Assembly: GCA_965243625.1 (NCBI GenBank)
Contig: CBDEVI010000002.1
Span: 496,001 to 560,000, forward strand
From: JAJECS01 sp965243625
Lineage (GTDB): Bacteria; Chloroflexota; UBA11872
Length of the DNA: 64,000 bases
Reading direction: 5' to 3'
Made by a program: the position numbers and the translations under genes. Under the pieces are notes generated by a model, which was not told the origin of the DNA, searched no databases, and saw nothing but the letters and a program-made list of their open reading frames with translations. This document shows, piece by piece, positions 25,476 to 33,777 of the stretch. The first letter of the stretch is position 1, and each line of letters begins with the position of its first letter.

Positions 25476-25531
25476 CTCCCAAGCCGAGGGTGGTCACCAG
25501 ATTCCCAATTCGATTCGCAAGGCGGTTCCGG

Positions 25532-25819
25532 ATGGCGCGTGCAGGACGAGCGGTGCACGATCCGGCCCGATGGAAAACCTACGGTGACCGCACGTCCGCA
25601 CTCGCCGCGCGCCTGGCGCGTGAGCCCCAGATCGCCGCGCTCGAGGCGGTGGTGGAATGGGCCGAGACGCAAGGCGTGTCACCCACGTCCCTGGACGGCA
25701 TGCGCGAGATCATCGCCGCGTTCGCCGCCGCTGCCGACGCTCCGAACCTCGACCTGGCCATGCGCGCGCAGCGGCGTCGAATCGTGCGTGAGATGCGCGT
25801 GACAGACCGGCCCGGCTAG
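25532..25819 (+). CDS. small helical protein of unknown function
   Basis: 95 residues, mostly helical and arginine/alanine-rich (RTSALAARLAREPQIAALEA; EIIAAFAAAADAPNLDLAM). ATG 25532 is chosen because the readable promoter starts transcription near 25482. It overlaps the converging glycosidase-like gene by four bases. It is likely functionally tied to the divergent XRE regulator, for example as a toxin-like or element-maintenance partner, but nothing proves this. Confidence 0.5.
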   Translation: MARAGRAVHDPARWKTYGDRTSALAARLAREPQIAALEAVVEWAETQGVSPTSLDGMREIIAAFAAAADAPNLDLAMRAQRRRIVREMRVTDRPG

Positions 25820-27378
25820 TCGATCGGATCGAAAAAGGTCAGGTCCTGGCCGAAGTTGTCCATCGCCTCGACCGCGTCGCCACGCAGCCTGACCCGAATG
25901 TCGCGCGTGCGGTGCCGCAGGACGATCTCGCTCGAGGACAGATCGAATCCAAACGTGATGCGCCGGCCCACCGGAGGCTCGGCCACCAACAGGTAGCGCC
26001 CGGTTCGCGGTGTGGTCGCGACCGCGCCCTCAACCGCGACCTTGGCCACGTCCGCCCACGCTGGCACCCGCACGAAGAGCGGTCCCGGCCGCTTGAGGGT
26101 CACGCCCAGCACGCCACTGGGATACGGCGACTCGATCTCGATGTCCTCGGTCCGGTGGTCGAACAGCAGATTGACCCAGTGGCCCGCGTCGTCGAACCGG
26201 GTCACGTCGCGGTAGGCCTCGCAGAGCGACGCCACGGCGCCGCCGACGATGTCCATGTTGAACGAGATGCGGGTCGCCTCGACCGGCCGGTGACCGTAGG
26301 GCGCGGGAAAGCCGAAGGCCCCCAGGTGACGCCGGGCCACGTCGCGGTACCCGTCGCCGCCCGCCGCGTCCGACGGCTCGCGAATCCACGACACGTCGCG
26401 CAGCTGGCTGGGCAGCATATGTCCCCGCAGGATGCGCTCGGCGTCGTCGAAGGCCTCGGGATAGCCCCAGCGACCCAGAATCAGCGCCGTTTCCAGGATG
26501 TCGCCGGTGTTGTTGACCTCGCCAAAGTCGGGCTCCGCGTCCGGAAGGCTGCTCTCGATCACCCACCCAAGCTGGTCGCGGATCTCCCACAGCCCGCGGC
26601 TGTAGAACGTCCGCACGCGCTCCATCAGCGGCGCGTCGTTGAGCAGGTCGGCCAGCTGCGCCAGCGAGGACATCACACAGGTGGTGGAGTGCGTGTGCGG
26701 GCCGAAGCGCTCCGTGGAGTAGCTGCCGTCGGCTGTGAAGTGGTCCGTCACGGCCTTGTCCTTGAGCCGGATGGCCAGCTCCAGCGCCGGGCCATGGCCG
26801 GTCGCGCGGTAGTACTTCACGAGCGGGCCGATGGCGCGCCCCACCCCGCGGATGAAGGTGGTCTCGACCTTGAGGTCGATGTCGTAGTCGCGCGCGGCGC
26901 CTTCGTAGTCCCAGTCGCGGTCGGGGTCCCACAGCTCGTTGATCGCGGCGATGCTGGCCTCCGCCACCTCTCGGGCACGCGCCGAATCTCGATAGCGCGC
27001 CAGCGCATAGAGCGCGTGGAAGCCCTCGCGCACGTTGTGCGGGCGGAGGTTCACCAGTGGACCGTCCATGCGCTCGCGGTTGAGCGGCAGCGGCACGGGC
27101 CCGCTGTAGGAAAAAAGCGCCGCCCGCGCGTGCTTCTCGACCGCCGCCTCGTCGATCGGAAAGCCCAGGGACTCCGCCGTCAGCAGCGCGTTGAGGTGCC
27201 GCCCCGGAACGTGGCCCTCGGAGTGCACCGGGTTGAAGGCGAGGCGCGGGTCGGGCCACACGACGGAGCCAAAGAAGGGGATGTCGTCGTCGTCCGCGTT
27301 GAACACGCTCGCCATCGTCCGCGCGCCCGCCTCGATGGCGGCGGCGATGTCGGTGGTGTTGACGTTGCGCAGCTTCAT
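25816..27378 (-). CDS. six-hairpin glycosidase-like protein (GH127-like)
   Basis: 520 residues. Alternating helical segments (HALYALARYRDSARAREVAE; LAQLADLLNDAPLMERV) suggest an (alpha/alpha) toroid, and the C-terminal beta domain (LTLKRPGPLFVRVPAWADV) resembles the end of beta-L-arabinofuranosidase-like proteins (WLFVRIPxW). Motifs THSTTCVMSS and NNTGDILETALILG may line the active site. No signal peptide, so it would act in the cytoplasm. Start at ATG 27378; upstream residues are not conserved-looking. Confidence 0.55.
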   Translation of the reverse strand: MKLRNVNTTDIAAAIEAGARTMASVFNADDDDIPFFGSVVWPDPRLAFNPVHSEGHVPGRHLNALLTAESLGFPIDEAAVEKHARAALFSYSGPVPLPLNRERMDGPLVNLRPHNVREGFHALYALARYRDSARAREVAEASIAAINELWDPDRDWDYEGAARDYDIDLKVETTFIRGVGRAIGPLVKYYRATGHGPALELAIRLKDKAVTDHFTADGSYSTERFGPHTHSTTCVMSSLAQLADLLNDAPLMERVRTFYSRGLWEIRDQLGWVIESSLPDAEPDFGEVNNTGDILETALILGRWGYPEAFDDAERILRGHMLPSQLRDVSWIREPSDAAGGDGYRDVARRHLGAFGFPAPYGHRPVEATRISFNMDIVGGAVASLCEAYRDVTRFDDAGHWVNLLFDHRTEDIEIESPYPSGVLGVTLKRPGPLFVRVPAWADVAKVAVEGAVATTPRTGRYLLVAEPPVGRRITFGFDLSSSEIVLRHRTRDIRVRLRGDAVEAMDNFGQDLTFFDPID

Positions 27379-27430
27379 GGGAGACTCGCCAGCTTGCCGC
27401 TCCACCGAGCGGAGTATAGGCGCGCCCACC

Positions 27431-28054
27431 ATGTCCAGCGACGCTCATGCCACGACGGAGGAGCATCGGAAAGCGTTGGCGCATCCGCCGGGGACGCTGC
27501 GGACGCACGACGTCACGCTGCGCGGACCGCGACTGCTGCTGCGCCCGCTGACGGAAGACGACTGGGCGCCGCTGCTGGACTGGAACAACGATCCCGAGGT
27601 GCTGGCGTGGACCGAGGGCGACGAAATCGAGTCACGCACGCTGGACGACGTGCAGCGCATCTACCGCGCAATCTCCGTCAACGCGCACTGCTTTCTGATG
27701 GAGCTGGACGGCGAGCCCATCGGCGAGTGCTGGCTGCAGCGCATGAACCTGGAGCGGCTGGCGGCGCGTCATTCGGGCGAGGACGTGCGGCGCATCGACA
27801 TCGCCATTGGCCTGCCGGCGCTGTGGGGACAGGGCTTGGGCCGCGAGGCGGTGGGGCTGCTGCTGGATTTCGGGCTCCGTCGCGAGGGCGTGGACGTGAT
27901 CTACGCCTGCGTCGACGCGGGCAACGTGCGCAGCCGCCGCATGTTCGAGTCGCTCGGTTTCGCGGTCGAGGCAGGTATAGACGCAGCTGGGTCTGGGAGC
28001 GACGGTGACCTCGACTTGATGCTCAGTCGGGCCGACTACCAAATGACCGGCTGA
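27431..28054 (+). CDS. GNAT-family N-acetyltransferase
   Basis: 207 residues with the RimJ/RimL type GNAT fold: LRGPRLLLRPLTEDDW, LDWNNDPEVLAWTEG, acetyl-CoA binding ALWGQGLGREAVGLLLDFG and VDAGNVRSRRMFESLGF. Substrate unknown; possibly an aminoglycoside- or ribosomal-protein-type acetylase. It is divergent from the glycosidase-like gene, 52 bases away. Confidence 0.88.
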   Translation: MSSDAHATTEEHRKALAHPPGTLRTHDVTLRGPRLLLRPLTEDDWAPLLDWNNDPEVLAWTEGDEIESRTLDDVQRIYRAISVNAHCFLMELDGEPIGECWLQRMNLERLAARHSGEDVRRIDIAIGLPALWGQGLGREAVGLLLDFGLRREGVDVIYACVDAGNVRSRRMFESLGFAVEAGIDAAGSGSDGDLDLMLSRADYQMTG

Positions 28055-28080
28055 GGGCGAGCGCCAGCACCCGGCCATCC

Positions 28081-28119
28081 GGTCCCCTCTCCCCTGGGGA
28101 GACGGTTAGGGTGAGGGGA
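28081..28119. repeat. CCCTCTCCC-type palindromic repeat
   Basis: CCCCTCTCCCCTGGGGAGACGG followed by TTAGGGTGAGGGGAT; sits between convergent genes and may act as a bidirectional stem. Confidence 0.65.
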
Positions 28120-28132
28120 TTCCACCCACAGC

Positions 28133-29026
28133 TCAGAGATTCACCAGCACCAACCCGGCCACCGCCGCCGCGATGCCCAGCAGCGTCACCGGTCCGTGTC
28201 GTTCGCGCCAGACGATCCAACCGGCCAGGGTGATGAGCAGCACCGTGCCGGCACTGTGCACCGGAAACGCCACCGCCCCTGGGACTTCGCGAAGCGCGGC
28301 GAGGAGCACCCACAGCTGCACCACGTTGCACAGACCCAGCCCGACGCCCATCACGATTGGCAGCGGGACCCACGCCAGCGCGCCTGCCTGACCCTGCCGC
28401 CGCATCGGCGGACCCGGACCTTCGCTCCAGCGTCGGATGGCGAGCGTCACGCCCGCCGTCACCGTCGCGCCCGCAAACGTCGCCAGCACGAACGCGTCGC
28501 GGTCGGCGCTGGGCGTGACTTCGCTGATGACCTTCCACGAGATCAGGGTGCCCGCGGTGAATACCAGCAAACCCGCCACCACCGCCCAATAGAGGCCCAC
28601 CCTCACCGCCGGCAACATGGGCATGCGGCGATAGGCGATCAGGGGCGCCGCGACCACCAGCAACGCGATGCCGACCAGCCTGACCGCTTCGGCCGGCTCT
28701 TCGAACACCACCAGCGACACCGTGATCGGCGCCAGCAGCGCCAGCGAGCCGAGCGCGAAGGTGACGCCCACGCCCCGCTGTCCGAGCATGAAGTACTGCA
28801 AGACGAAGAGCACGGCGAAGCCGACGCCGTTCAGCGCGCCCACCCAATAGGCCAGCGCCGACGCCTCCCAGCCGCCCCGCGCGGCCACCCACACCAGCGC
28901 CACCAGCGCGGCGACGGCGTAGTTGGTGACGGACACGTAAAAGTAGTGCCCGCGCCGTCGCTGGGCCGCACGTTGAATCAGCCCAAACGAAACCGCCAAC
29001 GCCACCGCTGCGACGAGGTATCCCAT
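28133..29026 (-). CDS. EamA/DMT-type small-molecule transporter
   Basis: 297 residues, about ten membrane helices in two five-helix halves, as in the drug/metabolite transporter superfamily (YLVAAVALAVSFGLIQ; FALGSLALLAPITVSLVVF; GTVLLITLAGWIVWRERHG; LLGIAAAVAGLVLVNL). EEP and ERHGPVTLLG at the ends of helices match the family. Direction and substrate unknown. Confidence 0.82.
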   Translation of the reverse strand: MGYLVAAVALAVSFGLIQRAAQRRRGHYFYVSVTNYAVAALVALVWVAARGGWEASALAYWVGALNGVGFAVLFVLQYFMLGQRGVGVTFALGSLALLAPITVSLVVFEEPAEAVRLVGIALLVVAAPLIAYRRMPMLPAVRVGLYWAVVAGLLVFTAGTLISWKVISEVTPSADRDAFVLATFAGATVTAGVTLAIRRWSEGPGPPMRRQGQAGALAWVPLPIVMGVGLGLCNVVQLWVLLAALREVPGAVAFPVHSAGTVLLITLAGWIVWRERHGPVTLLGIAAAVAGLVLVNL

Positions 29027-29090
29027 GTCGGCGGATAGGCTCCCATATCAGGGCGGATGCACAACTCGCCGCGTGCCGGTCCGCTCGGCG

Positions 29091-29115
29091 TAGGGGCGGT
29101 CCGTGTGGCCGCCCG
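29091..29115. repeat. variable-core palindrome (core GGTC-GGCC)
   Basis: GTAGGGGCGGTC-CGTGT-GGCCGCCC, with one mismatched core pair. Confidence 0.65.
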
Positions 29116-29215
29116 GCCTGTCGGGTGGCCCGGGCTGCGTGCAGCCCGGGATTCCATGCCACCGCGGGCCGGCGGCTCGAACCCCCACACCCACCGGAGA
29201 CCAACGAATCAAGAC

Positions 29216-29241
29216 GTAGGGGCGACGCATGCGTCGCCCGT
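29216..29241. repeat. variable-core palindrome (core GACGCATGCGTC)
   Basis: Same core as the perfect copy at 24703 but with the right arm decayed to CGCCCGTG. Confidence 0.7.
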
Positions 29242-29278
29242 GGGCATGGGCCAACAGACTGAGCGGCCGCTAGATTCC

Positions 29279-29884
29279 CTACGGGGGTGAGGACGCCTCG
29301 TCCCCGAGATCAATCCGCACCACATACCGCCGTCGGCCCAGCGGCCCCAGCTCGCGCGCGCCCACGGCCCGGAACATGGGCCGGAGACCGCCGAAGCGGT
29401 AGCTCGGCGAGTCGGGATCGACCGGATAGGCCTCTGCCGCCGCCGCGCCCTGCTCGCGGGCATAGTCGAGCGCGGCCTGAAGCAGACGCGATGCGAGCCC
29501 GCAGCCGCGCAAGCGCCGCGGTACGAAGAAGCAGGTCAGTGACCAGACCGACGGATCGTCGGCGCGGGCGGCGCCCGGGACCGACGAGGTGTTGGGCCGG
29601 GGAAACGTGGGGCGCGGCGCGATCGAGCACCAGCCGACGGGCTCGCCGCCGGCATAGGCCAGGATGCCCACCGGCACGCCCGCCATCACCCGCGCCCGCA
29701 TGCCGTCCTTCCGAGTTTCGCGGTCGAGGTTCCGGTTCTCCTCCGGCGTCGCCCGATACGGCATGCACCAGCAATACGACGGCCCGCCCCGCGACTCGAA
29801 CAGCCGCTCGAAGTCCGCCCACGTCGCCGCCTCGACCGGCCGAAAGGTCAGGTCTGACGGCAGGTGATCCATGCAAGTGACCAT
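29279..29884 (-). CDS. GNAT-family N-acetyltransferase
   Basis: 201 residues. N-terminal WADFERLFESRGGPSYCWCM, a feature of a GNAT subgroup with a Cys-Trp-Cys motif; acetyl-CoA site FFVPRRLRGCGLASRLLQAA; core strand VGILAYAGGEPVGWCSIAPR. Substrate unknown. Isolated gene flanked by repeats. Confidence 0.85.
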   Translation of the reverse strand: MVTCMDHLPSDLTFRPVEAATWADFERLFESRGGPSYCWCMPYRATPEENRNLDRETRKDGMRARVMAGVPVGILAYAGGEPVGWCSIAPRPTFPRPNTSSVPGAARADDPSVWSLTCFFVPRRLRGCGLASRLLQAALDYAREQGAAAAEAYPVDPDSPSYRFGGLRPMFRAVGARELGPLGRRRYVVRIDLGDEASSPP

Positions 29885-30034
29885 AGCGACCGGCTAGGCC
29901 GACCGCGACCCGCGCGGACTCTCGACCAACGTGGCCCCCGCGTCGTCGATACACCGCGCCGGGCAGCGACGCGCTACGATCGCTGTCGCGTCCGGCCTGC
30001 AGTTGGCCAGTGTTCGATCCGAAGTGAGGCGACC

Positions 30035-30199
30035 GTGCAGCCATCCGACCCGATCAGGCCAAGCGGCGACAGGCAACTGCAAGAGACGCTCGCACTGCTC
30101 AAGATCCTGGCCCTGGGCGAGCGGCAGATCGCGTCAGGCGAGGTTCAGCCCGCCGGCGAAGTCATCGCGCGGCTGCGGAGGCGGCGACCGACCGGCTGA
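30035..30199 (+). CDS. short antitoxin-like protein (Phd C-terminal type)
   Basis: 54 residues. LALLKILALGERQIASGEV followed by QPAGEVIARLRRRRP matches the C-terminal half of prevent-host-death antitoxins (KLLALGEREIEAGRV-x-PAEEVF). The DNA-binding half is missing. GTG 30035 has GTGAGG upstream. Either a truncated relic or a minimal antitoxin; no toxin is adjacent. The 3' end is duplicated near 31376 as part of the PhyH tandem duplication. Confidence 0.6.
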   Translation: MQPSDPIRPSGDRQLQETLALLKILALGERQIASGEVQPAGEVIARLRRRRPTG

Positions 30200-30208
30200 C
30201 GTCGCCCC

Positions 30209-31024
30209 CTACGCCGCTACATCCTCGACGTCCGCCCCGCAGAGGTAGCGCCACCAGTCGTCGCGGACGGCGGCGACCTGGTCGCTGGCGGAGCCTTGCC
30301 AGGCGTGGCGGTTCACGTTGTCGCGGAACAACTCCCACATGTCGTGGCTGTCCCAGCCGGTGGCGTCGAAGTGCCCGCGCTGGGGCTCGGCGGGGTGGTA
30401 GCGAACCTTGAACATGAAGCGCGGCCGGTCGGTGAGGTTCGGCTGGGCGCAGTGCCAGACCGCGTCGTGGATGAAGGCGATGCGCCCGCCGGGACCGGAG
30501 AGGTGCTTCTGGCCGACGATATTGCGATAGCGCGCGATGTCGTGGCCCACCTGGCGCAGGTGCGACCCCGGCAGGATCAACGTGGGCCCCATCTCACGCG
30601 GCACGTCGTGGGTGAAGTAGGCGATCAGGATGTTGAAGCGGTAGAAGTCCTCGCGCGTCAGCCGCCGGCCGTCCCGATCGTGATCGACGTGCCAGGACTG
30701 CGCGCTTCGCTGGCCCGCGGGCGTGATGTGCAGATAGGAGTGGTCGTGGATGTAGGACGGACCCAGCAGGGTGGCGAGGATTCCCTTCACGCGTGGCAGC
30801 TCCAGCACGGCCTGCGTTGAAGGTGAGGTGTCCAGAAAGGCATCGGGAATCTTGGGCTCCCAGCGGGCGTCGGTGGGCGCGCGCAGCTGCTCCTCGTGGA
30901 CGGCGGCGTTGAGGTCCTCCGGCACCAGGTCGTCGAACTCGATGAAGCCGTCCATCACGAACTGGGCCATCTGGCGCATATCCAGACGCGCGGCGGTCTC
31001 GGCGGGCGGGGCGGCGGTAGTCAT
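30209..31024 (-). CDS. phytanoyl-CoA dioxygenase (PhyH) family protein, copy 1
   Basis: 271 residues. Iron ligands in SWHVDHDRDG (His, Asp) and HDAVWHCAQPN (distal His); 2OG-binding Arg in RFMFKVRYHP. About 87 percent identical by eye to the copy at 31418, with no gaps and the first 50 residues identical. Its start overlaps the stop of an 89-residue small gene by ATGA, so translation is coupled. Confidence 0.92.
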   Translation of the reverse strand: MTTAAPPAETAARLDMRQMAQFVMDGFIEFDDLVPEDLNAAVHEEQLRAPTDARWEPKIPDAFLDTSPSTQAVLELPRVKGILATLLGPSYIHDHSYLHITPAGQRSAQSWHVDHDRDGRRLTREDFYRFNILIAYFTHDVPREMGPTLILPGSHLRQVGHDIARYRNIVGQKHLSGPGGRIAFIHDAVWHCAQPNLTDRPRFMFKVRYHPAEPQRGHFDATGWDSHDMWELFRDNVNRHAWQGSASDQVAAVRDDWWRYLCGADVEDVAA

Positions 31025-31290
31025 GGGGCGGGCACCATCCTCTCCAGCACGAACTCATGGTCGAGGTAACCGGGATCAATTTCGCTGGGCGGTTGGGGGA
31101 GCTGCATGACGCGCCAGCCATCGCGCATGGCGTCCACCACGCTGCCGTAGGGCGGCTCGTCCGCGTCGCCGGTCTTCATCTGTTCGTCTTTGGGCTGCGC
31201 ACCGTCGAACAGCGCCCACGCCACCACCGGCGCGGTGAGGTTGAGACTGTTCGCATGCAGGATGAGGATCTGCTGGCGTTCTTCGGCCAT
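31021..31290 (-). CDS. 89-residue protein coupled to PhyH copy 1
   Basis: Unknown family. It starts MAEERQQILILHANSLNL, has a hydrophobic strand (TAPVVAWALFDG) and ends DHEFVLERMVPAP. It overlaps the PhyH start by four bases. The equivalent position upstream of PhyH copy 2 holds a 15-codon version keeping only the first five and last ten residues. It may be an accessory subunit or simply a leader for translational coupling. Confidence 0.7.
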   Translation of the reverse strand: MAEERQQILILHANSLNLTAPVVAWALFDGAQPKDEQMKTGDADEPPYGSVVDAMRDGWRVMQLPQPPSEIDPGYLDHEFVLERMVPAP

Positions 31291-31417
31291 GTCCCCCTCA
31301 GGTCGATCCGCGTGGTCGGATCCGGCAAATCGCGGCGATGTGCTGGGGCCATTATCCAAATCTTTGCGCACTCGCGCGCGGCTGCGGAAGCGGCAAGCGA
31401 CCGGCTGACCTGGCCGC

Positions 31418-32233
31418 CTACGCCGCTACGCTCTCTGATTCGGCCCCACAGAGGTAGCGCCACCAGTCGTCGCGCAGGGCGGCGATGCGGTCGCAGGCGG
31501 AGCCTTGCCAGGCGTGACCGTTCACGCTGCCCCGGAACAGGCGCCATATCTCGGGGCTGTCCCAACCGGTGGCGTCGAAGTGTCCACGCTGCGGCTCGGC
31601 GGAGTGATAGCGCACCTTGAACATGAATCGCGGCTGGTCGGTGAGGTTCGGTTGGGCGCAGTGCCACAGCGCGTCGTGCAGAAAGGCGATGCGCCCGCCG
31701 GGCCCGGCCAGATGCTGCTGTCCGGCGATGTTTCGGTAGCGCGAGATGTCGTGGCCCACCTGGCGCAGGTGCGACCCCGGCAGGATTAGCGTGGGCCCCA
31801 TTTCACGCGGCACGTCGTGGGTGAAGTAGGCGATCAGGATGTTGAAACGGTAGAAGTCCTCACGCGTCATCCGCCGGCCGTCGCGGTCGTGGTCGACGTG
31901 CCAGGTCTGTGAGCTTCGCTGGTTTGCCGGGGTGATGTGCAGGAAGGAGCAGTCGTGGATGTAGGACGGGCCGAGCAGCGTGGCGAGAATCGCCTTCACG
32001 CGCGGCAGCTCCAGCACGGCCCGGGAGGCGGGCGAGGTGTCCAGGAACGCGTCGGGAATCTTGGGGTCCCAGGTGGCGTCGCGAGGCGCGCGAAGCTGCT
32101 CCTCGTGGACCGCGGCGTTGAGGTCCTCCGGCACCAGGTCGTCAAACTCGATGAAGCCGTCCATCACGAACTGCGCCATCTGGCGCATATCCAGACGCGC
32201 GGCGGTCTCAGCGGGCGGGGCGGCGGTAGTCAT
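31418..32233 (-). CDS. phytanoyl-CoA dioxygenase (PhyH) family protein, copy 2
   Basis: 271 residues, tandem paralogue of copy 1. Iron ligands conserved (TWHVDHDRDG; HDALWHCAQPN). Some 35 substitutions, many in the last 45 residues, where the substrate pocket lid of the family is often found. His94 of copy 1 is Cys here. Its start overlaps the stop of a 15-codon leader frame. Confidence 0.92.
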   Translation of the reverse strand: MTTAAPPAETAARLDMRQMAQFVMDGFIEFDDLVPEDLNAAVHEEQLRAPRDATWDPKIPDAFLDTSPASRAVLELPRVKAILATLLGPSYIHDCSFLHITPANQRSSQTWHVDHDRDGRRMTREDFYRFNILIAYFTHDVPREMGPTLILPGSHLRQVGHDISRYRNIAGQQHLAGPGGRIAFLHDALWHCAQPNLTDQPRFMFKVRYHSAEPQRGHFDATGWDSPEIWRLFRGSVNGHAWQGSACDRIAALRDDWWRYLCGAESESVAA

Positions 32234-32277
32234 GGAGCGGGCGCCATCCTCCCCAGCACCAAGCGTTCCTTGGCCAT
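32230..32277 (-). CDS. 15-codon leader peptide upstream of PhyH copy 2
   Basis: MAKERLVLGRMAPAP. It equals the first five and last ten residues of the 89-residue neighbour of copy 1 with an in-frame internal deletion of 74 codons. The ATGA overlap with PhyH and the upstream sequence GGACATGGCC are preserved, so translational coupling seems to have been kept while the protein was lost. Confidence 0.6.
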   Translation of the reverse strand: MAKERLVLGRMAPAP

Positions 32278-32395
32278 GTCCCCCTCAGGTCGATCGCAGT
32301 GGTCGGATCCGCCGGGTCTCGGCGACGCACCGCGGCCATTATCCAACGTTATTCGACTTGCCCGCGGGACTAAGACCGGTCATCCGCTCACCCAA

Positions 32396-32418
32396 ACCCT
32401 CTCCCCAGGGAGAGGGGA
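32396..32418. repeat. CCCTCTCCC-type palindromic repeat
   Basis: ACCCTCTCCCCAGGGAGAGG followed by GGA, upstream of PhyH copy 2 and next to the isomerase 3' end. Confidence 0.65.
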
Positions 32419-32445
32419 TCGGACCGGCTCCAATCAACCCAGAGG

Positions 32446-33351
32446 CTACCCAGTCTCGGCCTCTTGAACCGCCTGCCGCAGGCCCATGAACGAGTCATGG
32501 GAATTCTGCGCGCGGCTGCGGCCTTCCGGGTGCCAATGGGTTTCCAGGCTGATGTGGCCGCTGTAGCCGTCGTCGATCAAGGCGCGAATCTGCGCCGGCC
32601 AGTCCAGGGCGCCCTGGCCGATGGCGGTCCATGCCGTGAGGCCCGTGGCCGGGTCGACCTCTGTGGCGTCCTTGGCGTGCACGTGGACCATCCAGGGCTT
32701 GACCGCCTCATATCCCGGGCGAAAGTCCTCCCCGCCGCTGACGAAGTCGTTGGCTGGGTCCCAGATGGCGCGCACGCACGGATGGTCGACCGCCGCCAGG
32801 ATCGCCGCCGTGTTGAGGCCGGTATTGCCAAAGCAGCTCCGCACGTTTTCCACACACAGCGTGAGCCCGAGGTCCTCGGCGCGACGGGCGGCGTCGAGCA
32901 ATATCGCCCGGATCGCGGCCAGGCGCTCGGCGGGCAGTCCGCCGCCGTCGGGCAGGCGGGGGCTGGGGTTGTCGCCGCCCACGTCGCGGCGTCCGGTGAA
33001 GAGCCGCACGCGCGGACAGCCGATGGCCGAGGCGAAATCCATCGCCGCTTCGAGCTCGCCCAGGTGCTCGCGCCAGCCGGGCAGCGACTCGATGTCGTCC
33101 GGGTCGGCGTCCGCCAGCCGCAGGGCCTTGAAAGCGGGCGACAGCACCATGGCCGGTTCCAGTCCCGTGCGTTGCAGGGCATCGCGGACGCGGGCGTGGT
33201 CACTGGCGTCGGCGGTCTCGATGGGCACGCCCCACACCGTGTCCAGCTCGAGGGCGGACATGCCGTGGGTCCGGGCAAACGAGGTGGACGTGTCGAGGTC
33301 GTCGCTGACCTCGTTCACCACGAGGCTGTAGGTGAAGGCGTGGCTAGGCAT
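32446..33351 (-). CDS. sugar phosphate isomerase/epimerase-like TIM barrel
   Basis: 301 residues. Metal-site strands are visible: LTLCVENVRSCFGNTG, VRAIWDPANDFVSGG, MVHVHAKDATE and HISLETHWHPEG. It starts at ATG 33351; the longer frame upstream is dispersed repeat. A related gene lies at 17163. It is downstream of the two PhyH copies on the same strand, suggesting a shared catabolic role. Confidence 0.85.
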   Translation of the reverse strand: MPSHAFTYSLVVNEVSDDLDTSTSFARTHGMSALELDTVWGVPIETADASDHARVRDALQRTGLEPAMVLSPAFKALRLADADPDDIESLPGWREHLGELEAAMDFASAIGCPRVRLFTGRRDVGGDNPSPRLPDGGGLPAERLAAIRAILLDAARRAEDLGLTLCVENVRSCFGNTGLNTAAILAAVDHPCVRAIWDPANDFVSGGEDFRPGYEAVKPWMVHVHAKDATEVDPATGLTAWTAIGQGALDWPAQIRALIDDGYSGHISLETHWHPEGRSRAQNSHDSFMGLRQAVQEAETG

Positions 33352-33493
33352 GGCGATCGGCCCCGCGGATTGCTTGCTTTGGCGGTGCGACCGGAGTGTA
33401 GTCGTCTGCAGCATGCAAAGGTCCAGCGAGAAACGTAAGCCCGCGAGCGAGACAAGCCTGGATTCCCGCCTCCGGGGACCGTTGCAATCTCCG

Positions 33494-33518
33494 GTAGGGG
33501 CGGGTCTCAGACCCGCCC
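33494..33518. repeat. variable-core palindrome (core GGTCTCAGACC)
   Basis: GTAGGGGCGGGTC-TCA-GACCCGCCC; same core as 7806 but retaining the left GTAGGGG arm instead of the right one. Confidence 0.7.
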
Positions 33519-33582
33519 GACACCAAGCATCAGGCGCGCTTCCAACTGCGACAGGGCTGGATTCCCGCCTCCGGAGACACCC

Positions 33583-33690
33583 GCGTAACCCTTCGTCATT
33601 CCCGCGAAGGCGGGAGTCCACCCCTCATGGAACCCGGGGGCGGGCAGGGTGTGCCCGGTCGTTCCCAAGCCTGGCCGGATTCCGCAAAGG
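33583..33690. repeat. 108-bp composite repeat, copy 1
   Basis: Begins GCGTAACCCTTCGTCATTCC, ends GGATTCCGCAAAGG. It aligns without gaps to 54744-54851 at roughly 80 percent identity by eye. Confidence 0.75.
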
Positions 33691-33777
33691 TTTCCTTCCC
33701 TGGGAGTGACGGAAAGTCGGTGGGAATGACGAATCCTGCCGACCACCGCCCTTCGGACCGGCCAGATCTCGGCAGGC

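Larger units (their letters stand above)
33352..33777. other. repeat-rich intergenic region
   Basis: No gene. It contains a variable-core palindrome (33494) and a 108-bp composite repeat (33583). Confidence 0.7.

Noticed and set aside
33352..33621. Upstream extension of the TIM-barrel isomerase
   Set aside because: The extra residues (DSRLRGNDEG and similar) are encoded by dispersed repeats.
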